From Streptomyces sp. NBC_00370 (GTDB lineage: Bacteria > Actinomycetota > Actinomycetes > Streptomycetales > Streptomycetaceae), in NCBI RefSeq assembly GCF_036084755.1, contig NZ_CP107968.1:2920501-2984500 (forward strand): a DNA stretch of 64,000 nt, written 5' to 3'. This document shows, piece after piece, positions 8,378 to 18,750 of this stretch. The notes beneath the pieces were generated by a model that saw only the letters and a program-made list of their open reading frames with translations, had not been told where the DNA came from and made no database searches. The position numbers and the translations under genes are program-made. Position 1 is the first letter of the stretch. Every line of letters begins with the position of its first letter.

Positions 8378-11300
8378 TTGACGGGGTTCGTGTTTCTGCG
8401 CGTGCGCGCGCACCGACTGCTGCTCACGGCCGCGCTGCTCGCCGTCCTGCTGACCACGGCCGTCCTCGCGACGCTCGCCGCGTTCTCCGGTTCGATCGGC
8501 GACGCGGGACTGCGGTACGCGCTGCGCACCTCGAACGCCGAGGCCGCCTCGCTGGTCATCACCTCGCACAGCGCTGGCCCCGACAAGAAGGCCGCCGACC
8601 GGGCGGCGCTGACCGGTGCCCGGCGGTCCTTCGACGGGCTGCCGGTGAGCCTGCGCTCGTTCGACCGCACAGGCCCCTACGCCCTGCCGCGCGCGGTGGA
8701 GCCGGCCGCCGACCGCAAGAGCGGCGACCCGTATCTCACCCAGCTCGCCGCCGTCGACCGCTCACGGGTACGGCTGGTCTCGGGGAGCTGGCCCGCCACG
8801 GGCCGGGCCGGCGCCGGGGGCGTCGCCGACGTGGCCGTACCGGAGGCGGCGGCCGAACAGTTGAGGCTGCGGCCCGGCGCCCCGCCGCTGACCCTCACCG
8901 ACCGGTTCGGCGGACCGCCGCTGCGGATCCGGGTCACCGGGACCTACCGGCCGGCCGATCTGACCGATCCCTACTGGCAGTTGGACGAGCTGGGCGGGCG
9001 CGGGGTGCGCCGGGTCTCCTTCACCACGTACGGCCCGCTGATCGCCGACCCCGCCGTGCTGGCGGGCGGCAAGGTCACCCAGGGCGACCGGTCCTGGCTC
9101 GCGACAGCCGACTGGTCCACATTCACCTCCGGCCGGATCGGGTCGCTGCGTACGAGCGTGAAGGGCGCCCAGAAGTTCCTCGGCGCCCAGAAGGTCTTCG
9201 CCGGTGACATCACCACCCGTACGGCGCTGCCCGATCTGCTCGACCAGTCGGAGCGTGCCCTGCTGGTGGCCCGCTCGACGCTGCTGATCGTCTCGCTCCA
9301 GCTGGTGCTGCTCGCCGCGTACTCGCTGCTGCTTGTGGCCCGGCTGCTGTCCAGCGAACGCGTCGGCGAGACCCAGCTGTTGATGGCGCGCGGCGCCTCG
9401 CGCCGCCGGGTCGTCGCGCTGGCGTCCCTGGAGGCGCTGCTGCTGGCGCTGCCGGCGGCTGTGGCAGCGCCGCTGCTGGCGGGGCCGCTGACCCGGCTGC
9501 TCGCCGGGCAGGGGCTGCTGGCCAGGATCGGGCTGCGCGTGGACACCGGTCTGACCGCCTCGGTGTGGCTGGTCGGGGTGGTGGCGGCGCTGGCCTGCGC
9601 GGCGGCCGTGGTCACGCCCGCGCTGACCGCGAGCACAGCGAAGGCGGGCCGGGCCCGCGCGCTGCCCGCGCCGCTGCGGGCGGGGGCCGACGTCGGGCTG
9701 CTGGCCGTCGCGGGGGTCGCGTACTGGCAGCTGGACCGGCAGACCTCGGGCAGCGGCGCGCTGAGCGGTGACCGGGGCGGCTCGATCGGCATCGACCCGC
9801 TGCTGGTCGTCGCGCCCGCGCTGGCGCTGCTCGCCGGGACGGTACTGACACTGCGGCTGCTGCCGCCCGCCGCCCGGCTCGCCGAACGGCGGGCCGCGAA
9901 GGGCCGGGGGCTGCCCGCCGCGCTCGCCGGGTGGCAGCTCAGCCGCAGACCGCTGCGCGGCGCGGGCCCGGTGCTGCTGCTGGTCCTGGCCGTCGCCATG
10001 GGCATGCTGGCGATCGGCCAGGGCGCCTCATGGGACCGCTCGCAGAGCGACCAGGCCGACTTCCAGGCGGGCGCGCCGCTGCGCGTGCTGGGCAGCCGCA
10101 CCGCCCCGTTCGGCCAGGGCGGCGCGTACGCCGCGGTCCCCGACGTACGGTCGGCGGCTCCGGCGGCCCGCAGCGCCATGACGCTGTCGGGCAACCGCCA
10201 GGCGACCGTGCTGGCCCTCGACACCCGGGGACTCGACACCCGAGGAGCGGCCGGGGGCATCGGGCTGCGCGCCGACCAGTCGGACGGCGACGCCGCTGCC
10301 CAGGTCGCCGCGCTGCGCCCGGCGACGTCCGGGGCCGCCGTGGGTCTCGCGATCCCCGAGGACACCGCACGGGTCGTCCTCCCGGTCACCGTGGGACCGG
10401 GCTCGAAGGACCCCGTGCAGAACGGCACGGCGCTGAGCGTCTCCGCCACCGTCCAGGACCGGTACGGGATGCGCTCCACACTCCAGCTCGGCTCGGTGAA
10501 GCCCGACGGGCACACGTACGAGCGCACCGCCGATCTCGCGGCCGCCGCGAACGCCCCGGAGGGCAGGCCCGCAGGGCCGCTGACGCTGGTCTCGCTCCAG
10601 TTCGACGGCGTCCGGGGCCCGCTGGGCTCGGACCGGCTGCGGGTCACCGTCGGCCGCATCGCCGCGTACGCCACGAACGGCGCCCGCCGCACGCTCGGCG
10701 CGCCCGACAGCGGCGACTGGCAGGCGAAGCCGTCGGCCAACGACGACCCGCTGGATCCGGACGTGGTGGCGCCCCGGATCACCGAAGCACTGGGGTCGTC
10801 CGCCGCCGCGCCGTTCCATGTCACGTTCGCCACCGGCGAGAACACCGCCCAGTACGCCAATCCGCGCATCGTCACGCTGCGGATCAGCGCCCGTACGCCG
10901 AAGGCCGCCGTGCCCGCCGCCCTCGCCACCGACCGGTTCCTGTCGTCCAGCGGCGCCGCGAAGGGCTCCGTGATCCAAGTGCCGACCGCGGGCGGGAAGA
11001 TCGACGTGCGGATCGCCGGCGTCGTACGGGCGCTGCCCACGACCGGGCCCGGCGCCGGCACGGCGGGCCGGGCACCGGACCCGGCGAGCGACGGCGGCTC
11101 GCTGCTGGTCGATCTGCGGGCCGTCAACGACGTGCTCGCCGGCCGGGCCGCCGACACGCTCCAGGCCACCGAGTGGTGGCTGTACCCCGCGCCAGGCACG
11201 GCGGCGAAGGTCGCCGCCACGCTGCGCGCACGCGGCGACATCGACCCCGAACAGGTCCTGGTCCGGGGCGAGACGGCCGAGCGGCTGCACAACGATCCGC

Positions 11301-11731
11301 TGGGCGCCGGGCCGCAGTCGGCGCTGCTCGCGGTGGCCGTCGTCGCCGCCCTGCTGGCCGCCGTCGGCTTCGGGGTGAGCACGGTCGGCGCGCTGCGCGA
11401 ACGCTCGGCGGAGTTCGCCGTGCTGCGCGCGCTCGGCGCACCGCGCCGCCAGCTGGCCCGGCTGCTCGCCGTCGAACACTGTCTGCTCGTCGGCATCGCG
11501 CTGGCCGTGGGGCTCGCGCTGGGCGCCGTGCTGACCCGCGCCGTCGTCCCGCTGATCGTGCTGACGGGACAGGCCACCCAGCCCGTACCGGACGTGCTCG
11601 TACGACTGCCGGTCCACTCCGTGTTGCTGCTGCTGGCCGGGGTGGCGATCGGTCCGCTGCTGATCGTCGCCGCGCTCGCGCTGCGCCGGGGCGACCCGGC
11701 GAGTTCCTTGCGCGTCCAGGGAGGTGAATGA
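8378..11731 (+). CDS. FtsX-like ABC transporter permease (large, two-domain)
   Basis: Integral membrane permease of 1117 residues, first gene of a three-gene ABC exporter. There is one N-terminal membrane helix (about residues 9-33), an extracellular domain, and a first FtsX helix cluster starting near residue 305. A second large Ala/Gly-rich extracellular domain follows, then a C-terminal FtsX cluster (about 985-1110). This duplicated MacB/FtsX layout is common in actinobacteria, where such systems act on lipids, peptides or cell-wall processes rather than as classical importers. The start is TTG at 8378 with GGGGGA 6 bases upstream; no ATG fits in this position. The stop lies 2 bases before the next gene start. 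Confidence 0.85.
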   Translation: MTGFVFLRVRAHRLLLTAALLAVLLTTAVLATLAAFSGSIGDAGLRYALRTSNAEAASLVITSHSAGPDKKAADRAALTGARRSFDGLPVSLRSFDRTGPYALPRAVEPAADRKSGDPYLTQLAAVDRSRVRLVSGSWPATGRAGAGGVADVAVPEAAAEQLRLRPGAPPLTLTDRFGGPPLRIRVTGTYRPADLTDPYWQLDELGGRGVRRVSFTTYGPLIADPAVLAGGKVTQGDRSWLATADWSTFTSGRIGSLRTSVKGAQKFLGAQKVFAGDITTRTALPDLLDQSERALLVARSTLLIVSLQLVLLAAYSLLLVARLLSSERVGETQLLMARGASRRRVVALASLEALLLALPAAVAAPLLAGPLTRLLAGQGLLARIGLRVDTGLTASVWLVGVVAALACAAAVVTPALTASTAKAGRARALPAPLRAGADVGLLAVAGVAYWQLDRQTSGSGALSGDRGGSIGIDPLLVVAPALALLAGTVLTLRLLPPAARLAERRAAKGRGLPAALAGWQLSRRPLRGAGPVLLLVLAVAMGMLAIGQGASWDRSQSDQADFQAGAPLRVLGSRTAPFGQGGAYAAVPDVRSAAPAARSAMTLSGNRQATVLALDTRGLDTRGAAGGIGLRADQSDGDAAAQVAALRPATSGAAVGLAIPEDTARVVLPVTVGPGSKDPVQNGTALSVSATVQDRYGMRSTLQLGSVKPDGHTYERTADLAAAANAPEGRPAGPLTLVSLQFDGVRGPLGSDRLRVTVGRIAAYATNGARRTLGAPDSGDWQAKPSANDDPLDPDVVAPRITEALGSSAAAPFHVTFATGENTAQYANPRIVTLRISARTPKAAVPAALATDRFLSSSGAAKGSVIQVPTAGGKIDVRIAGVVRALPTTGPGAGTAGRAPDPASDGGSLLVDLRAVNDVLAGRAADTLQATEWWLYPAPGTAAKVAATLRARGDIDPEQVLVRGETAERLHNDPLGAGPQSALLAVAVVAALLAAVGFGVSTVGALRERSAEFAVLRALGAPRRQLARLLAVEHCLLVGIALAVGLALGAVLTRAVVPLIVLTGQATQPVPDVLVRLPVHSVLLLLAGVAIGPLLIVAALALRRGDPASSLRVQGGE

Positions 11732-11732
11732 C

Positions 11733-14483
11733 ATGAGAGCCGTCGCCCCCTGGGTACGCACCCGGCTGCGCGCAGCGCCGGGACCCGCCGTCGCGCTGGC
11801 GCTGCTCGCGCTGATCACCGCGTTTCTCGCGGCGGCCTTCCCGCGCGCCGTCGACACGTACGAGGGCGCCGCGCTGCGCCACGAGCTGGGTGTGGCGTCG
11901 CCCGACCACACCGTCGTCGAGGTGACCCGCCCGCTGGATTCGGCCGGTCTCACCGGGACGCCCGGCCAGATCGAGCAGGAGCTGCGCCCCGGCTTCCTCG
12001 GCCCGCGCTACGACCGGGTCGTCGCCACGCTGCCGGAACCGCTGCGCGCCGACCCCGGGCAGTCGTCGTACGGGGTGCACACGCTGGAGGGGCTGAAGGC
12101 GGCCGACCCGTGGTTGCCCCGGCCCGAGGGGCTTGCCAGCGTCTTCACCCTGAGCACCCAGTCGGACCTCGCCGGGCACTCCCGGCTGCGCGAGGGACGG
12201 CTGCCGAGGGCCGCGGCGGGCTCGGTGACCGCGACGACCACGCAGGTCGAGGCCGCGGTCACCACCGAGAACGCCGGGCCGCTCGGCATCAAGGTCGGCT
12301 CCACGATCCATCTGCCGTCGACGGTCGGCCGGCAGACACTGGCCGTGCGGATCACCGGCATCGTCGAGCCGCTGCGGCCCTCACTGAGCTACTGGTCGGC
12401 GGAGTCATCACTGCGCAGGGCCGTCCTGACGGCGGCGCCCGGCAACGGCGGTCTGGTCAGGCACTACTGGGCGGGCGGGCTGCTGCTGCCGCCCGAGGCG
12501 GGGCCCGCGCTGCTCGGCGCCACCGACAAGGCCGAGTCGTACTGGCGCGTGGCGCCCGAGACGGCCGGGCTCAGGGGCGCCGACATCGGCCGGATCGACG
12601 ACGCCGTCGCCTCGCTCGAACACGGCCCGCTCCAGACGGAGCTGCGCACGTCCGTCGCGCAGGACGCCGAGGCGGACTCCGGGCTCGACGACATCGTCAC
12701 CGGACTCAGCTCCCTGCTCGGCGCCGTACGCCCGGTGGTCGCCGTCGCCGCCTTCGGCGCCGGTACGGTCGCCGGTGTCGTCCTGCTCATGGCCGCCGGG
12801 CTCGCCGCCGGCCGGCGCGGGGCCGAACTGACCCTGCTGCGGGCGCGCGGCGCCTCGGTGCGCGGCATCGCAGGGCGGCTGCTCGCCGAGACCGCGGTGC
12901 CGGTGCTGCCCGCGACGGCCGCCGGCTGGGGGCTCGCCGTCCTGCTGACGCCGGAGGGCCGGCTGCCCGCCTCGGTGCTGGCCGCCGTGGGCGTCGCCGT
13001 GCTCGGCTGCGGGGCACTGCCGGTGCGGGCCGCCATCCTGCACCGCAGGCCCCGGCTGCACGGCGAGCGCGACGATCTCGTACGGGCCAGGCCGTCGCGG
13101 CGGCGTACCGTCGCCGAGCTGACCCTGCTCGTGGTCACGGTCGGCGCCGTGGTCGCGCTGCGCCGCCGGGGTACGTCGGAGGGCGGCGTGGACCAGCTGG
13201 TCAGCGCGGCGCCGGTGCTGGTCGGGGTGATCGCCGCGCTGGTGCTCGGCAGGCTCTACCCGCTGCCGCTGCGGTTCGCCGCCCGGCCGATGGCCCGCAG
13301 GCGCGGCGCGACCGGGTTCCTGTCGCTGGCCAGGGCGGGCCGCTCCACCACCACGGCCGCGCTGCCGCTGCTCGCGCTGCTGATCGCGCTGACGACGGCG
13401 GCGTTCGGCGGCTCCGTGCTCGCCGGGATCAGCGACGCCCGTGACCGGGCCTCGCTGCTGTCGGTGGGCGCCGACGCCTCCGTCGAGGCGGTGGGACAGC
13501 TGCCGGCCTCGCTGGCCGGCGCCGTACGGAAGACCGACGGCGTGCGTGACGTGACGTCGCTCGAACGCGACGACAACCTGGACCTCGGCGACGTCCAGGG
13601 CGGCGCCGTCAGCGGGGTCGTCACGCTGCTCGCCGTCGACCCCGACTCGTACGCGCGCCTCGCCCGTACCACCGGCCGGGGCGCCTTCCCCGCCGACGAG
13701 CTGAAGCGTCCCGGGGCGTCGGGGCCGCTGCGCGGTATCGCGTCGCCCGGTGTCGCCGCACGGCTGGGCGACGGGAGCGCGCGGGTCGGCAACTCGTTCC
13801 GGATGTTCAGCGTCCGGGTGGCCGCCGTACGGGACGCGACGCCCGCCATGTCCGACGGCGACTTCCTCGTCGTCAACGCGGCCGACCTGCCCGAGCACCA
13901 GGACAACACCCTGCTGGTGACCGGGCCTTCGGTACGCGGCTCGGCGCTGCGGGCCACCGCGCACGCCGCGGGCGCCGGGCTCGATGTGCGACTGCGGTCC
14001 GAGACACGGGACGCGCTGACCGACTCACCGGCCCAGAGCGGCGCCGAACGCATCTACACGGTGGCCGTCGCCGCCGGCGCGGGCTTCGCGGTCCTGGCGC
14101 TGCTGCTCGCACTGCTCCAGGCCGCCCCCGAACGCACCGCGCTGCTGGCCAGACTGCGCACGATGGGGCTGACCCGGCCCCAGGGCAGACGGCTGCTGGT
14201 CATGGAGTCGATGCCGCAGGCCCTGCTGGCCGCCTGCGGCGGGGCGCTGGTCGGCTGGGCGGCGATCCGGCTGCTGGCGCCGGGCCTCGACCTGGCCCGA
14301 CTGGCCCTGTCCGACCAGCAGTTCCCCGGCCTGACCGCCGTACATCTGCGCGCCGACCCCCTGTCGCTGCTGCTGCCCGCCGTCGGCGTGGTGGTGCTCG
14401 CCGCGGGGGTGGCCGTCGTCCAGGCGTGGCTGGCGACCCGGCGCACGACAACGACCGAACTCAGGGCAGGAGACCCGCGATGA
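11733..14483 (+). CDS. FtsX-like ABC transporter permease (second subunit)
   Basis: Second permease of the exporter, 916 residues. It has an N-terminal helix (about residues 14-34), an extracellular domain, a central group of membrane helices (about 325-560), another extracellular domain and C-terminal helices (about 770-910). It shares the overall plan of its neighbour, so the pair may form a heterodimer. ATG 11733 is preferred over GTG 11724 because GGAGGTGA lies 5 bases before it. The stop codon overlaps the ATPase start as ATGA, implying coupled translation. Confidence 0.83.
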   Translation: MRAVAPWVRTRLRAAPGPAVALALLALITAFLAAAFPRAVDTYEGAALRHELGVASPDHTVVEVTRPLDSAGLTGTPGQIEQELRPGFLGPRYDRVVATLPEPLRADPGQSSYGVHTLEGLKAADPWLPRPEGLASVFTLSTQSDLAGHSRLREGRLPRAAAGSVTATTTQVEAAVTTENAGPLGIKVGSTIHLPSTVGRQTLAVRITGIVEPLRPSLSYWSAESSLRRAVLTAAPGNGGLVRHYWAGGLLLPPEAGPALLGATDKAESYWRVAPETAGLRGADIGRIDDAVASLEHGPLQTELRTSVAQDAEADSGLDDIVTGLSSLLGAVRPVVAVAAFGAGTVAGVVLLMAAGLAAGRRGAELTLLRARGASVRGIAGRLLAETAVPVLPATAAGWGLAVLLTPEGRLPASVLAAVGVAVLGCGALPVRAAILHRRPRLHGERDDLVRARPSRRRTVAELTLLVVTVGAVVALRRRGTSEGGVDQLVSAAPVLVGVIAALVLGRLYPLPLRFAARPMARRRGATGFLSLARAGRSTTTAALPLLALLIALTTAAFGGSVLAGISDARDRASLLSVGADASVEAVGQLPASLAGAVRKTDGVRDVTSLERDDNLDLGDVQGGAVSGVVTLLAVDPDSYARLARTTGRGAFPADELKRPGASGPLRGIASPGVAARLGDGSARVGNSFRMFSVRVAAVRDATPAMSDGDFLVVNAADLPEHQDNTLLVTGPSVRGSALRATAHAAGAGLDVRLRSETRDALTDSPAQSGAERIYTVAVAAGAGFAVLALLLALLQAAPERTALLARLRTMGLTRPQGRRLLVMESMPQALLAACGGALVGWAAIRLLAPGLDLARLALSDQQFPGLTAVHLRADPLSLLLPAVGVVVLAAGVAVVQAWLATRRTTTTELRAGDPR

Positions 14484-15460
14484 CCGAAATCTCGCTCGCC
14501 GAACTCGAACAGCGCGCGGCGGCCCGCAGGGACCGGCCCGAGTACGGGCACGACGCGCTGATCACCTGCGACCGGCTGGTGCGGATCTTCTCCACCGACG
14601 GTGTCGAGGTCCAAGCCCTGCAGGGCCTCGATCTGCTGGTCAGGGAAGGCGAGTTGATGGCTCTGGTCGGCGCTTCGGGCAGCGGCAAGTCGACGCTGAT
14701 GAACATCCTCGCCGGTCTCGACGAGCCGACGGCGGGCGCGGCGCGGGTCGCGGGCCGCGACCTGCTGGCGATGGGCGCGCGCGAGCGGCTGCGCTACCGG
14801 CGTGAGGTCGTCGGGTTCGTCTGGCAGCAGACGGCGCGCAATCTGCTGCCGTACCTGACGGCGGTGCAGAACGTCGCGCTGCCGATGCAGCTGCGCGGCC
14901 GGGGCGGCTCGGGCGGCCGGGGCGGCCGGGGCAGCCGGGTCTCGGCGGGGAAGAAGGCCGAGCGCGCCGAGATGCTGCTGTCGATCCTGGAGGTCGCCGA
15001 CTGCCGCGACCGGCGCCCGCACCAGATGTCGGGCGGCCAGCAGCAGCGGGTCGCGATCGCCGTCGCCCTCGCCAACGAGCCGTCCGTGCTGCTGGCGGAC
15101 GAGCCGACCGGTGAGCTGGACTCGGCGACGGCGGAACAGATCTTCGCCGCGTTCCGCACGGCCAACGAGGAACTGGGCACGACCATCGTGATCGTCACGC
15201 ACGACCAGACGGTCGCGAGCGAGGTCCGCCGCACGGTCGCGATCCGCGACGGCCGCACCTCCTCGGAGGTGCTGCGACGCACCGAGGTCGACGCGACGAC
15301 CGGCCAGGAGTCGCTGGTGGCAAGGGAATACGCGATGCTCGACCGCGCGGGCCGCCTCCAGCTGCCGGCCGAGTACACGGAGGCGCTGCGCATGGAGCAC
15401 CGGGTGATGCTGGAACTGGAACAGGACCACATAGGCATCTGGCCGGACGAAACACCTTAG
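14480..15460 (+). CDS. ABC transporter ATP-binding protein (MacB/LolD-type)
   Basis: Cytosolic ATPase of the exporter, 326 residues. It shows Walker A GASGSGKS, the signature SGGQQQRVAIA, Walker B LLADEPTGELD and the switch His in VTHDQ. The spacing is that of the MacB/LolD/FtsE group, which partners FtsX-like permeases. A Gly/Arg-rich insertion (GRGGSGGRGGRGSR) sits between the Q-loop and the signature. About 60 extra residues follow the nucleotide-binding domain. The start ATG at 14480 overlaps the permease stop. A strong intrinsic terminator begins 4 bases after the stop, so this ends the operon. Confidence 0.92.
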   Translation: MTEISLAELEQRAAARRDRPEYGHDALITCDRLVRIFSTDGVEVQALQGLDLLVREGELMALVGASGSGKSTLMNILAGLDEPTAGAARVAGRDLLAMGARERLRYRREVVGFVWQQTARNLLPYLTAVQNVALPMQLRGRGGSGGRGGRGSRVSAGKKAERAEMLLSILEVADCRDRRPHQMSGGQQQRVAIAVALANEPSVLLADEPTGELDSATAEQIFAAFRTANEELGTTIVIVTHDQTVASEVRRTVAIRDGRTSSEVLRRTEVDATTGQESLVAREYAMLDRAGRLQLPAEYTEALRMEHRVMLELEQDHIGIWPDETP

Positions 15461-15463
15461 TCG

Positions 15464-15488
15464 GAGGGCTCGGTTCGCCCTCTTTTTT
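15464..15488 (+). terminator. Rho-independent terminator of the ABC exporter operon
   Basis: GAGGGC (15464-15469) pairs perfectly with GCCCTC (15477-15482) around a 7-base loop and is followed directly by six T (15483-15488). A hairpin with a T-run is unusual in Streptomyces, where most terminators lack the T-run. Confidence 0.88.
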
Positions 15489-15492
15489 GGGG

Positions 15493-15726
15493 GGCTCGGT
15501 TCGCCTCCGGGGCGCCTTGTGCCACTGTCGACGGTCGACCGTGCTCGGTCCGCTCGTTCCTCGCAGGCCTGCGTGGACTCTCCCTTTCGACAGCGGCGCG
15601 CACACCCCCTTTTTTTCAGGCTCGGTTCGCCTCCGGGGCGCTTTAAGCCACTGTCGACGGTCGACCGTGCTCGGTCCGCTCGTTCCTCACGGACCTGCGC
15701 GCGCTCTCCCTTTCGACAGCGGCGCG
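15493..15726. repeat. Two-copy 108-bp intergenic direct repeat, 126-bp period
   Basis: Copy one is 15493-15600 and copy two 15619-15726, nearly identical at both ends and slightly diverged in the middle. Each copy begins GGCTCGGTTCGCCTCC, a motif also present in the terminator loop at 15467. Each contains the near-palindrome GTCGACGGTCGAC, and ends TCGACAGCGGCGCG, whose TCGACAG can pair with CTGTCGA near the copy start. A C/T-rich tract separates the copies. With the terminator this accounts for the 327-bp gap 15461-15787. No ORF with coding character is present. Confidence 0.8.
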
Positions 15727-15787
15727 CCCCTTCGGCTCACTCGCCACGGGGTGGGCCGGGGCGCCGGGCCTGGCGTCGGGGCAGGCG

Positions 15788-16474
15788 TTATGCCGGGGTC
15801 ACGCTGAGGCCCGGTAGGGAGCCGAGGCCGCCGGTGCCCGCCAGGCGGACCGCCGTCGAGCCGAACGGGGTGCGTAGCCGTAGCCAGCTTCCCGCGCCGA
15901 ACAGCGCGGCCGGGGCCTCGTCGGCCGTCGGCCTCAGGAAGCCCACCGACTGGGCCGCGTGCACGGCGCGCAGCGGCAGGTCCGTGGTGCCGAGGGTTCT
16001 GGACCAGATCTCGTTGCCGATCCGGTCCCGCTCGGCGCGGGTGCGGTGTGCCTCCGGCAGTGCCTCGTCGCGGCTGCGGAACTCGGCGACGGCCGCCGCA
16101 ACGGCGGCCCGCATCTGGGCGGTCCCCGGCAGTCCGTCGAGCTGGCGCCAGCCGCCGCGCGGCGGCAGCACCCCGGCCCACGGGGGGCCGGTCACCGGGG
16201 CCGGTACGGCGAACTGCCGCCCCTCCCCGATGCCTTCGAGCAGTTCGCCGGCCGAGACCGTGACGTCCAGCTCGGCGGGTTCGCCGAGCCGCACCGTACG
16301 GATGGCGAGCACGTCGAAGGACGGCGGCCTGCCGAAGACAGCGACCGCCGCTCCGCCGCCCTGGAGCCGGACGGCGGCGGCGCGGTCGTAGTGGATCAGC
16401 CGGCCGAGGAAGGCGGCGAGATCCGCCGCCTCTCCCGAGTCGGCGAACCGCAGGGTCTGCACCGGGGCCGTCAT
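15788..16474 (-). CDS. Conserved protein of unknown function
   Basis: A 228-residue soluble protein that I do not recognise. It has no signal peptide or membrane helix. The N-terminal third resembles a small alpha/beta domain (SGEAADLAAFLGRLIHYDRAAAVRLQ), and the C-terminus is Gly/Leu-rich. It is the last gene of the ettA-thioesterase run. Its ATG at 16474 overlaps the thioesterase stop (ATGA), so it is translated with it. The frame continues upstream inside the thioesterase gene, but that part is out of register with any coding signal. Confidence 0.75.
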   Translation of the reverse strand: MTAPVQTLRFADSGEAADLAAFLGRLIHYDRAAAVRLQGGGAAVAVFGRPPSFDVLAIRTVRLGEPAELDVTVSAGELLEGIGEGRQFAVPAPVTGPPWAGVLPPRGGWRQLDGLPGTAQMRAAVAAAVAEFRSRDEALPEAHRTRAERDRIGNEIWSRTLGTTDLPLRAVHAAQSVGFLRPTADEAPAALFGAGSWLRLRTPFGSTAVRLAGTGGLGSLPGLSVTPA

Positions 16475-16935
16475 GCCGCGAGCGCGTCCTTCGGGTCCTT
16501 GTCGTTCGTGTCGTCGTCGTCCAGGTACTTCATGAGGAAGGACTTCTCCTCCTGGGTGATCCGCCGGGGCCGGCCCGCCGCGAGGTCGTACGGCACGACG
16601 ACGGTCGCCGCCTGCACGTAGACCTCCGTGCTGCCGTCGTCCGCGGTGTCCTTGATCTCGTACGCGATCGTCAGCGACGCCGCGTTCAGCTTCGTCACCC
16701 ACGACTCGATGGTCACCGGTTCGTGCCGGTGGACCAGCGGCCGCTTGTAGTCGATCTCGTGGCGGGCCACCACGGACCCCCCGGAGAACGACGGCGAGCC
16801 GTCCCCCGGCGCCAGCCGGAACATGAAGTCGATGCGGGCCTCCTCCAGATAGCGGAGGAAGACCACATTGTTGACGTGCCCGAAGGCGTCCATGTCCGAC
16901 CAGCGCATCGGGCAGCGGTAGATGTGGCGCGCCAT
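16471..16935 (-). CDS. Acyl-CoA thioesterase, hotdog fold (4HBT family)
   Basis: Hotdog-fold acyl-CoA thioesterase, 154 residues. The active-site region WSDMDAFGHVNN contains the Asp that acts in 4-hydroxybenzoyl-CoA thioesterase relatives. The VVARHEIDYKRPL and VTKLNAASLTIAYEI strands are typical of the fold. The substrate is unknown. The start ATG at 16935 (MARHIYRCPMRW) lies 2 bases after the EttA stop. The C-terminus is Asp/Lys-rich. Confidence 0.88.
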   Translation of the reverse strand: MARHIYRCPMRWSDMDAFGHVNNVVFLRYLEEARIDFMFRLAPGDGSPSFSGGSVVARHEIDYKRPLVHRHEPVTIESWVTKLNAASLTIAYEIKDTADDGSTEVYVQAATVVVPYDLAAGRPRRITQEEKSFLMKYLDDDDTNDKDPKDALAA

Positions 16936-16937
16936 CG

Positions 16938-18602
<1,665 letters not shown>

Positions 18603-18750
18603 GAGAAACCGTCCGGCAGATCGAGAAGGGCCAATGTGCGGCTCCGCCGCGTGAGGGCAGATACACCCATCTTGCAGCACCTCGGTACCCCAACGGAAAC
18701 GGGTACCGGTGGCTGCCGGGGCCACTGCCCGGCAGCCGGTGACCGTACGG

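Noticed and set aside
8378..11731. Possible gene fusion or frameshift because the permease is over 1100 residues
   Set aside because: The frame is continuous, both FtsX helix clusters are intact, and very long FtsX permeases are normal in actinobacteria.
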